Shown in pieces: positions 41,779-52,248 of a stretch of 64,000 bases of DNA. Each line of letters starts with the position of its first letter. Position 1 is the first letter of the stretch. A model generated the notes under the pieces. It had not been told where the DNA came from. It worked only from the letters and a program-made list of their open reading frames with translations, and ran no database searches. This stretch comes from Neurospora intermedia (lineage: Eukaryota; Ascomycota; Sordariomycetes; Sordariales; Sordariaceae), in NCBI GenBank assembly GCA_037102815.1, contig BTPP01000005.1, positions 1,798,001-1,862,000 of the forward strand, given 5' to 3'. The translations under genes and the position numbers were made by a program.

Positions 41779-44700
41779 ATGGACGAGTTCTACCGCCCCC
41801 AGCCCCAGCGGGGCGAATCGCAAATGGCGCCCTCCTTTGTCAACAGGAGTGGTCCCTCCCTACCGCGCCGATTCACCGCAGAGTCGGGCCATGTACCAAC
41901 ACTATCATCCTTTATACCTGGTTCCCAGCGCCCACCCGAGCCCATCGAGTTTGCTGCTACTCCTGCTGCGGTACGTTCTTCCGGTCCCGGCCGCCTCTGC
42001 TCTTGGTGCAGACGCGACGGTGACATGTTTGTTGGGTATGGAAGATCATGCTGATCATGCTTGGTAGACTCTCCACAAGGTTCAGCTGGTACGTCGCAAC
42101 TTGTTCGCAACGACGGCCCCAGGTGCCCGCTAACCTCGCGGCCCATGCGGTTGCCTTGACAACAGTTAGAAAAGAAGAGACAGGAATACGAACGAATCCG
42201 AGAGAGCAAGCGGCGGTTCGAAGCCGAGCTCTCTAAACTAGACGCTCAGCAGCGTCAGGAAGAGCGCGAACTCGCACAGATGGCAGAGGATCTGCAGATA
42301 GGCAGATTCGCCGGCCACCAGTCCGAGCCGACCACACCCCCCGAGTATCGCGATGCCTCAAGAGGCTTTCCCTCCATGTTTTCCCGTCCGAACCGGCACT
42401 CGACCGGCCTCGTCAACCGTGGAACCCGCTCCTTGCTCACATCTCCGCCGTCGGGGATGCTGCCCATGCGGTTAGCCTTTGATGACCAACTGCCGACACG
42501 CTCAGGTCCAGGCTCACGAAGGAACAGTGACGAAGATGAGAAGGAAGAGGCTGTACGCCAGGATCCCACCAGCCATCGTTCCACCAAAGCGTGAGTATTT
42601 GCTTTTCTTCAAGCTGTCGAACAGGTTTTGCGTTGCTCCCAGTCTGCTGCTGCTATCCGATGTGAAGCCGTTACGGTTTCTGTGATGGGGCCGGAGAAGA
42701 GATCATAAGCCCCTCAAATTTACTGTAAAGGGTATCGAAGTTTCGGCCCATCTTTCTGCCTGGCTGTGCTCTTGGCCGAATCTGCTCTTTTGCTGTGTCC
42801 AAGGCACTCTTTTTCATCCCATAATCGCAGATTATAGAAGGAGAATGGGGATCAATAGCAGACTCGATTATCCACCCAAGTGGGAAGTGATCTATAGAGG
42901 TTGCTATTGTCTGACAGGTTGCTCCATTCTGGGGATGAACCTTCGTCTATAAAAGCACACGGTTGCGCCCTTCTCTCCTTGACCACAACTTGACTCCTGT
43001 ATAACTCAACGCACTCGCCCTCAATATCATTGCAATTTCGACCCAGAGCTTGACGTTAACGGGAGATCTGCCTATTAGTACGAACCGCTACTCTATGCCT
43101 GTGACCCGATCCCGTACCTCGTACGATATCGGTCTCGAAGATAGCAACAACACAGCCGGATTTCTTTTCGACGACGAAGAAGATAACTCGGGAGAGGGCA
43201 GAGCGACTCCCACCGGGCAAGTAAGCAACGCAGACGCTTTCCCTACATTGTTTAGACAGCAGGGATATTCCAATAGGGTGAGTTTGGCTTTTTCCGTTCC
43301 ACTGGTTGCGTGACGGAAAGTGGTGTTTCGATCGATCCTGTCACTCAGCTCCGGCTCAAATTCATTTCACCTGGCAGGCAACTGAGCTTTCAGAAGTCCA
43401 CTCCTTGAAGTGCTCAGATGCCGGTGAATGTGTTATGCTGGTTTGGTGCCCCAAGGCACTTGCGGGTTCGAAAACCACACACCCACACCCACACCCTCTA
43501 CCCCCACACCCGACAGCACGAAGCACATCTATTCCTGAACCACCTTGTTGCTTCCTCTTCACTTCGCGCATCTTCCTTGCCCTCGTTTGCACCATCACTG
43601 TCAGCAAAACATCCCGCAAATTGTCGTGTACGATAAATGCAGTGGAAGTCTTGTTTATTTTGTTTGCTTCCCCCTCATACCGATATTTCATCCCCTTCCA
43701 CCACTCCTCCCCCCAAACTTTTGTTTTTTTGTGATTTTGTGTTGACTCAATATCCCACCCAAAGCTGTCTGCTTCTTCAGCATTAGACGTTGTTTTAGGC
43801 CAGTCTTTCGGCCTTGATAGTGTTGGCGCAAGCGGCTGGAACAGCATTAACAAGCATCGTTCACAGCATAGCATGTCTGCTATCGGTTCTGGACAGGCAA
43901 GCGGAACAGGCTCAGTAGCTTCGCCTGAGCTGACTCCCATCGGCACTCAGCCCGCAAACGTTCGCCATTCTCTGGACGGTACGAAGCTCTTCCAGGAGAG
44001 CGCAATCGGCTCTGCTGACGCAACCCCGAGTTCTGTTATGTCGCCTGCTATCAGCAACATCTTGGCCAGTCCCCCAAAGCTCCAGCAATCTTTTTCCGCC
44101 AACGACGTCCCGGTCCTCAAGTCTGCGAACGGTCAGTCTAACAACAACCACGCCCAGCAGCACTTTCATAACCACAACGCCGGCCTTGGCCGTATCCCAG
44201 CTGGTGCCATGGCCGCGCGCCACACACGTGAGCTTTCTGGTGATACCGGTTTGACGAACAGCCGTGATAACGGCGGCTACCCTTCAATCACTTCGACTTT
44301 GCACGCCAATGCTGCACCATTCGGACCTGTCGCTCCTCAGCAGCAGACCTCTGCTGCAGTCAACACAAGCTTGACCTCGACGGCACCAGCGATGCCCTAT
44401 TCCTACTACCCGCCGGGCCCCAACTATGCCCCTCCTGGCAACAACTCTGGATACGGAAACCTCCCCATGATGATGCAGAACATGTCCGTTGGCAACAACA
44501 ACCCGGCAGCCGTGTATGCCCCTCAAAACTATACGGGATACGGCGCGTTGTACAACACCGGTAGCAGCCCTAGACAGCCCCAGGATAGCCAAGCCCGTGT
44601 TATTCAGAGCCGGCGCGCCATGGACGGTGAAGGTGAGCACATCGCAACCTCCAGATTTCGCCAGATTGCTAACCTTTTAATGGCAGCCATGTCTCGTTTC

Positions 44701-45957
44701 AACAACCTGCCTCTGGAGCAGGTTGTCGGCACCATTTACACGCTATGCAAGGATCAGCATGGTTGCCGCTACCTACAGAAGAAGTTGGACGATCGTAACG
44801 AGGAACAAATCCACATGATTTGGCTCGAGACTAACCAACATGTGATCGAGCTGATGACGGATCCTTTTGGCAACTACCTCTGCCAGAAGCTACTCGAGCT
44901 CTGCAGCGAAGACGAACGCACTGTTCTCATTCGAAATGCAACATCAGACATGGTCCGCATCGCTTTGAATGCCCACGGCACTCGAGCGCTGCAGAAGATG
45001 ATCGATTCCGTCAGCTCACCGGCTCAAATCAACCTCATCATTGAAGCGCTCCGCAACCGCGTTGTTGAGCTCATTCAAGATCTCAACGGTAACCACGTCA
45101 TTCAAAAATGTCTCAACAAGCTCAATGCCACCGATGCCAGCTTTATCTTCGATGCTGTTGGACAAAACTGCGTTGAAGTTGGCACCCATCGCCATGGCTG
45201 CTGTGTTCTTCAACGTTGCATTGATCACGCCGATGGGGCCAAGAAGATTTGGCTTATCGAGCGTATCACAGCCAACGCCGTTACCCTTGTCCAGGACCCC
45301 TTTGGCAACTACGTGGTTCAGTACATCATTGATTTGAACGAGCCGAGCTTTACCGAGCCCCTCGTTGGCCAGTTCCTCGGTCGGATTCCACAGCTGTCGA
45401 AGCACAAGTTCAGTTCCAATGTGGTCGAGAAGTGCCTGCGTTGTGCTTCTCCTAATTCCAAGGACAGAATCGTCAGCGAAATCATGTCACAGAATGAGAT
45501 CAAACAGCTCATGCAGGATTCATATGGCAATTACGTTGTTCAGACGGCACTGGACTATGCTACTCCGTCCATGAAGCACCAGCTGGTTGAGGCCATTCGC
45601 CCTCATTTGCCTGCTGTCCGCGCGACACCTTACGGCCGACGCATCCAAGCCAAGATTCAGACTTACGACAACCAGACCCAGAGCGGTACGAGCACTAGTG
45701 GTCAAGCGACTCCTGCGGATCCGGCAGGCGGCCAGATTTCCCTTCGTCCCGCGCAGCACAACCGTGCCATGTCCAACAATACGTCAATTCTCACTAGTGG
45801 CGGACTAGGAAGTGGCGCGAACGGCATCAACGGTGGTAATGGGCATCCCCTAGGCACCGTATTCCCCGCAAGCAACATGATCACAGTTCCGCCTCCTGCA
45901 TCGCAGCAGTTTCCTCCCGCTGGCGCCCCGGCTGAGAATGGCCAGAACTGGGTCTAA
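41779..45957 (+). CDS. puf4: Puf4-type Pumilio RNA-binding protein
   Basis: mRNA-binding translational/decay regulator, cytoplasmic. Exons: 41779-41970, 42068-42088, 42166-42590, 43079-43277, 43765-44632, 44687-45957; 991 residues. The N-terminal region has a coiled coil after the first intron (TLHKVQL joined to LEKKRQEYERIRESKRRFEA) and a long polar region with blocks I recall from other ascomycete homologues (SEPTTPPEY, RQDPTSHRST, RYSMPVTRSRT, LSASSALD). Eight PUF repeats start near residue 590: GCRYLQ, GNYLCQ, GTRALQ, GNHVIQ, GCCVLQ, GNYVVQ, SSNVVE, GNYVVQ. They match yeast Puf4 closely (for instance HRHGCCVLQRC and DPFGNYVVQYII). The start is uncertain: an in-frame ATG at 41665 would add 38 residues. 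An ATG at 43873 heads the long final frame but would drop about 300 residues. The 54-nt intron at 44633 has no stop and is easily missed. Confidence 0.88.
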
Positions 45958-48083
45958 GCAGCAATACGAAAGCGTCTAGCAAGACGGACGAAAAGGGTGT
46001 ACATTATATGATGAGAGATGAGATCACATTTCGAATAGCTTTCACTTATCCTTCGGCTTGGGGAGTTTCCTTCCTCGGACGGACACGGACCTCGCTGGTC
46101 TCTTAATACCTGCCAAAAACGGGACAGAGTTCCATTAAACAGATAATTTGCTAAGATAAAGAGAGATCTTTCTCCTTTTTTTTCGGATCTGATCTGGTTT
46201 CATCGGTAACGATCCTGGTACTGGGGAGCGGTTATTTTTTCTCTTTTCTATCAGCGAAACGTGTTTCGGGCAACTAGGCGACGAATCAAAATATGAGAAA
46301 GAGAGTTATCGAGCTTTAAGCAGGAGGCGGAGGCACTATGGAAGATTATTTCAAGATTATCTGCAAGGGTGCCTTCTGCTTTCCAACTTCTTTGTTGTAC
46401 AATACGTCTCTCAAGCTCGATCTCGAATAGGAAGAAAGGGGAGAGGTACGATAGCGTTAGGACAGGTTGCCGTAACATAGATCTTTCAAGGATAATAATC
46501 GAAAGTTCCGTTCCATTGCCTTCCTCAACCTCGTGTTTGTCGCTTTTATCTCCAAATTCCTTCCCTATTTTGTGTTTTGCGCTTTTCAGGAACTCATGTG
46601 GTGGTGTTGCCATTTTCTCCAGATGTAGTTGTGGATACTTCCACCCAATACACAGAGACTTCGATAGGCTTCTCCTATTACCATCGCCTCGCCGTGTTCC
46701 TCATACGGGTCACATATGGCATCTGGATCGAAATCCTCGTTCTCATCGTGGACTTGAAACTACACGATCCCAAATGTTTTTCATCCATCGGCCTTGCAAA
46801 TACTCAGTACGTACCTCACGCCTTACTGTGCCTCACAGAGGCAACAGAGAGATACTACCAACTCGTGAATAGAAGATTCATCGTTAGAGACCAAAATAGT
46901 TCATTCGTTGATGACGTGCTTCTCCTATTTTCATCCCCTGTATCGTAAACATGGCCGCAAGCCACACACGTCTGATGATAATGAGATTGATGATAATGAT
47001 GATGATGATGAATCACTCCACGCACCAAGCAGAGAAAAAGTTTAGTGACACTTAAAACTTGCCTGGAAAAAGTGACTGACTGACTTATGATGATGGATGA
47101 CCCCGAGACGACCAGTAACGGGACAAATGAGGAAAACAATCAATGGGAGGAACATATACAACGCATACTACTTACTGCAAGTAACCAGGGGAAAAAATGT
47201 GTCAGAACACACTCAGCAACTCCATTTCCTCGACTCACTCCCTCGTCTTGGTCGATCATTTCGTGACGAGGGGGGCCGAAAAGACACAGTTCCTTGGACA
47301 AAGACTGGACGACGAGAGCATGATGAATTGATTGGATCGAGTTGAGGGTTGGCCTACAGTAAGAGGGATACATGTATACATCCAGACTGATATCTAGCAA
47401 TGTTGACATTGGTGGTTTAAACCAAAGCCATGATCGACTTTGTTGCACATAGGTAAAGGCATCGATTCGCGTAGTCATTCATTGTCTCGCCACTAGTGTT
47501 TGCTCTCTGCCGAAGAGAACAAGTCTAGACCATGCAGAAAGAATCTACCGAGAAGCTTTTTGCGAAAGGCATTTGCATATCGTATGATGCCGGGAGACCA
47601 TTCTGGCGTAGGAGCCGGACATTTGACATTTGGCTGACCATCCTCGAGCTTTTCAAGTTGAATAGAACATAGGAATCGAAGCATCGCCACGTCGATAGGA
47701 AGAAGTCAGTCCGTAAGGTAAGATCCACTTCATTCATTGGCAGCAAAACGTGGAAAAAAGATATGAGAGTCACACATAGATGATCATGAAAATGCCATTG
47801 AAAAGGACAGAGGTATCATATGCACACCAGAAAATGCGTTTAGTCCATTTTGGTGAGCTAACTGGATTTTCCACCAATCCCTGCGGATTCACCCTTCTTT
47901 CCGTTGTGTCCCAGCAATGATGATTTGCAATCAAGACACCGTCGCTGTCGAGACCATAAAGAGGAGCACGACAGCCAGAAGTTCCCTTGTTTCCCAGAGA
48001 CCCAGCCAAAAAGCGTGCCAATGAGCAGAACAGCCAGAGCCAGCACCAGATCCCGTAGACTACGGACCTCTTGGGCGAGCCGT
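45958..48083. other. convergent intergenic region, puf4 / rpl15 3' flanks
   Basis: 2.1 kb between converging genes. A TGTACATTA nonamer lies at 45998-46006, 41 bases after the puf4 stop. A GAT repeat occupies about 46988-47011. Open frames up to 167 codons show no recognisable product. No RNA gene was seen. Confidence 0.5.
45998..46006 (+). promoter_or_regulatory. Puf4-consensus site in the puf4 3' region
   Basis: TGTACATTA matches the published yeast Puf4 consensus UGUAHMWUA at every position and lies 41 bases after the puf4 stop codon. The match is direct; binding and autoregulation are inference. Confidence 0.5.
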
Positions 48084-49007
48084 TTACCGGTAGCGCCAGA
48101 GGGAGAGGGTGTTGTGGCGCTTCCAGGTCTTTCTGCGGCCAGCGCGGGTCTTGTTGTAACGGTGACCCTTGTTGAGACCGCGCGAGCGCTTGCCGGTGGA
48201 GGTAAGGCCACGGGACTCGCGGTGCTTGTGGACGGGGTTGACGATCCAGTTGATGCGGGGGTCGCGGCGGATGGCCTTGTGCTGGGGGTCGACAAGGATA
48301 ACCTCGAAGTACTTGTAGGTAGAGTCCTGGTTGATCCAGTAGGAGTTGAGGACGCGGAGGTTGGCGCAGCGGCGGCCGACACGCTCCTCGGCGGTGGACT
48401 TGAGGGAGCGCTGGTACTTGAGCTGGTTCACACCCTGGTTGGTGGGCTTGCCTGTTGGGGGCTATCAGCAAACTGGAAACCATCGCAAACTCTGGCGTTC
48501 GAGAAAACGTACCGTAGGTGGCACCCTTAGGGACGGGCTTCTTGCGGCCACCGCGACGGACACGGGCGCGGTAGATGACATAGCCCTGCTTGGCCTTGTA
48601 GCCGAGGCGGCGGGCCTTGTCGGGGCGGCTGGGTCTCGAGGCCCGGTGGATGACGTTCAACTGGCGAAGCTATATTGATGCACTCTCAGCAAATGTTCAA
48701 CGAGTGTATAGCAAGAACGGTGGCGCGAAAAATTTCGGCGCGGTCCCCCAGATTGACAGAAACAAGTGTATGAGTGAGTTCGCGGGGGCGGATGAATCCT
48801 CTCGTAGAACTCGCTTCCCACTGTTCCCATCAACAGGTTCTCTCGCCAAAAAAGGCCGACCGTCCACAGATATTCTTTCGGCGACCGTTCTCGATCGGTG
48901 TATGCTTGGTTTCAACTAACCTCCCAGCAGCGAACGCGAAGAAGGAAGCGAACGACGTCGCTCTGCTTCTTCTTCTGAAGCTCTTCGAGGTATTTGAGGG
49001 CACCCAT
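48084..49007 (-). CDS. rpl15: 60S ribosomal protein L15 (eL15)
   Basis: Structural protein of the large cytosolic ribosomal subunit. Exons on the minus strand: 49007-48921, 48669-48513, 48451-48084; 203 residues, the family's usual length. It begins [20 protein letters not shown] and continues [77 protein letters not shown] and ends [15 protein letters not shown]. The first intron is 251 nt (GTTAGT donor) and the second 61 nt. I checked the long first intron for box C/D snoRNA elements and saw no convincing pair. The gene is short, basic and highly conserved. Confidence 0.97.
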
Positions 49008-49706
49008 TTTGACTCTGCAAACACCAAGTTGTTGTCGGTTAGTCGCTGGCTGCAAGAAAGAAGGGGAACGAAAGGAGCGAGAAAATTACAACTCTTGCGA
49101 AAAGAGAGTAACGCGGGTTCGACAGCGGACGGAAAATGACAAAGGCGCGTACGTACCAGACCCCGAGGTTGATTCCTGCGTTAGTGAAGTCGACGGAAAG
49201 ATCACCAGCGGAAAGTTCAAAAATTTCGAGGAATTGAGTGTTGTGAGGGAGAGGACGCAAAGCCCTAACTGCGTGCCGCCCGGCAACTAGTCTACTTCGG
49301 GCTAGCGTATAGTGGCTCGTGCACGAAAGCCCCATACTGAATTCGAAGTCTTGGCAACATTAACGACACCGCCAAGTCTTTGCACTTTTGGGACTTTTGG
49401 CTCGGCAAATATCATGTGCTTGACCAAAAGATTAGACGAATCCCATATCAGCCAAAGGCTGGAAATGTTCAAAACTGGTCAATCACTTGTCTACCATGGT
49501 ATAGACAACTAAGTATCAGCGGACCTTGGTTGACCACAGCAGCGAGTTACCTGGAGAACCCCCTATACATCGCTTTCATGATAGATTTCCTCTTGTCCAT
49601 GTCCTCCTTCCGTGACAGGATCCCACGAACAACAGAATACCATGATGTTCAGGTCCACGATGCCTCATAAATCCTTACTTTCGCCCTAAACATTCTGGCA
49701 ATCGCC
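49008..49706. other. rpl15 upstream region / 3' flank of next gene
   Basis: 699 bp holding the rpl15 promoter and leader and the 3' flank of the next minus-strand gene. No recognised element. Confidence 0.4.
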
Positions 49707-50870
49707 CTACGGCACAGTCTTGACAACAGCTGCCAAAGCCTTCGCCTGAGCATGTGCAACCCTCCCCCAGCGCTCTGTCTCTTCGCTCTTCTTTTTGGAC
49801 CCGTCAAACAGCCCAATAGCAAGTGTCTCGGTTTCACTCAAGCCGGCTTCCTTCTCCTTCTCCTGGGTAGGACTATCATCCCCTTTTACATCGGGATTGA
49901 TGATCCCCTCCACCAAATTCTGTCCGTAGTCCTTCCCATAGTCCAGCAACTGTCGCATCTTTTGGTGGTCCTGCTCCCAGATCTCTCGTGGCACAGTTGG
50001 TCTGTCTTGTTGCGAGTCTCTGACAGCGATTTGGTGGCGTTGGAGGATGTCGCGGCATATCTTGATGAGTTTGTCCCCTTTTGTGAACAAGGGATTCATT
50101 TCCTTGAGTTCGTTGGAATTCTTCGTTTTGCCCGATGTGGCTGCCTTCAGGGTGGCATAAACCTTGCGAAAATCTTTCTCGTTGTCGTTCGTCTGGACGT
50201 TGTGTCTTGGAGAATAAAGGGGTTAGTGTCGCCCTTTGCGATAAGGCGGATACTTTCTGATCGTTTAATGCCTAATTTGCAGATGGGAAGCATACAAAGA
50301 AAGCGTTTGAACTTACAACTTCTGCTTGAACATCTTCAAACTCTCCTCCGCCTGAGTTTGGCTTTCCACCAGCTCTGCCTTGAAGCCCTTCAAGAACTCC
50401 TTGGCCTGCTGGTTCTGCTCCATCAAGTACTCTTCAACCGTCGCTGGCGGTGCATTACGAGCCTTGCTCCGTTTGCTATGCAAGATGCGAGAACGGCATT
50501 CAGTTAGTATTAGACATGGGAATGGCGATGGTGACACTGTAGTGCCAGCCAGCAACCCGCGGTCATCAGTATCATATCCGGAGGAAGTGGCAACTTACCG
50601 ATTGATATTTGCAACCTGCACATGTGGAACATCCCCACCAGCATCATCACTGCCATTCTCATCTGCATCCTCATCCTCTCGCTCATGGCGATCAAGTCTA
50701 GTTCGCGGCTGGGTCTGGGTTTTCCGTACCCGCTTCACGGATCGCTTTGGTGCCGGTTTCTTGTCGTCGCTGTCGGTATCTACAAGAGACAAGGCGGGTC
50801 TCTTTGGAGGCTGTTGCTTGCTCTGCGCGGCATTTTCGTTTGCGGCGCTCGTTCTCCTTCTAGGGGGCAT
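49707..50870 (-). CDS. unknown charged protein with nuclear-type N-terminus (309 residues)
   Basis: Exons on the minus strand: 50870-50599, 50475-50317, 50205-49707; introns 123 and 111 nt. I do not recognise the family. The N-terminus is basic and Ser/Pro-rich (MPPRRRTSAANENAAQ, then PKRSVKRVRKTQTQ), followed by an acidic stretch (EREDEDADENGSDDAG). The middle has a predicted helix (EEYLMEQNQQAKEFLKGFKA continuing to LKMFKQKL) that looks like a coiled coil, then LKEMNPLFTKGDKLIKICRD and a tail ending AQAKALAAVVKTVP. The layout of basic region, acidic region and coiled coil suggests a chromatin- or nuclear-complex protein, but this is only inference. All splice joints keep frame and have consensus GTAAGT donors, which supports the model. 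Confidence 0.72.
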
Positions 50871-52248
50871 GTCTATGAGGATCGATGGGTCTTGATGGTG
50901 TTGAAGACGGGCTGGAAAGTGAGCGGCCGACAGGAGCAGAACATCTAACCCGCTCTATGGCAGAATGCACACTTTTCCCAGGATTCCACCGGAAAGATGG
51001 AGGAGGAGGATCTCGATCCTGGGTCACACTTCGCTTTGGTGGCCTTGATGGGGCTTGTCGCTGTCCATCCTTCGCTCCTTCCTTGTCCACAAAGATGGAA
51101 GTTTACCATTGTCATCTGGGGAAGGCACAATGTGGCCACTGAAGATCGAAACACAACATTTACGCAGTAAACACATATTCTGCTCATCCGATACGCCTAC
51201 AACATCATTAGATACCCATGTGATTTTGTGAAAACGAAACCTGTCATCATACTTACTTAGCAATGCTCAGCATGCCACTGAGATCATCTTCACCAAAGGA
51301 CAAGGGCATTGGTGAAGAGCAGAATCGAACGAGTACTTGCAAAATTTACGAACTAAACTAACAGAAAAAAAGTACCTATTCATTGCTAAAAGCCGTCTGT
51401 ATCCCATAACATGCGCTTTATCCTATACAACAAAGTTCCGCTCTGTTGTATTAAAAGATTACACCTCATAATACCTCGTCTGCCCCGGAATCGAAAAGCC
51501 GTTGCAACGCTGGTCTCTTTGATGCCCCCTTTGGTGCTCGTTCTTGTGTTTCTGTCTTTCTTCTTCATCTTCTTGTTCTTAATCTTTTTTTTTTCTTCTT
51601 TTGCGTGTCTATGGCTGCCATCAATTTCTTGCCGCTGCATCAATTGAATATGATGGGACCCCTGGAGGCAACTATTATAACACAGGCATGGCGGCGGATC
51701 CCGCATCCCGTCGTGAAGACGAGATGGTGATGAATGGGTGTGAAATGAACAAGAAACAAGTGAATGAACGAAAGTAGTACCTCGGCCATCTTCGTCTGCG
51801 ATCCCCCCGAAGCAAAGTATTATCTTGGTCATGTCGTGATATAAGTAGAACTGAAACATCCCATCCCATACAATGTCTCCTTTGTGTTTGTCTGTCTGTC
51901 GTCTTACTTTCTTTCTGTCTGTCTGTCTATTATTTTGTTTCAACTCCGTCCGTGCAAAAAATAAAAGATGGTCGTATATCAGTCTTTGGCCTCCCTTGTC
52001 ATCCTAAATGATCAACAAAAGTCGACGCAGTCAACGAAGATGACAGACTGGAGTAGTGCAATTTGACAAATTCCATGGTCTTGTACTGGTGAACATATGG
52101 TCCGCCTGCAACCACTTCAGCGTGTTGTCCCCAGATCTCGTGTAACGGTTCCCTTGGTCACAGCGGCTCCCATGCTCGATGTTCAAACACGCCGATGCGA
52201 ACCGTCCCAAACCTGAATAAGAAGGGCCAGAGATAACTTGAACAGGTA
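50871..52248. other. intergenic region before the PSP1 gene's 3' end
   Basis: 1.38 kb with the promoter of the unknown gene and the 3' flank of the PSP1-domain gene. A T/C-rich tract of about 50 bases lies around 51555-51605. Open frames of up to 185 codons read this low-complexity sequence and are not credible genes. Confidence 0.45.

Noticed and set aside
47770-48660. 296-codon minus-strand frame over rpl15
   Set aside because: Only its first part matches eL15; beyond the GTACGT donor it runs through an intron and out of frame of the conserved protein.
48670-48920. Intronic snoRNA in the long first intron of rpl15
   Set aside because: No paired C/D or H/ACA boxes could be found by eye.
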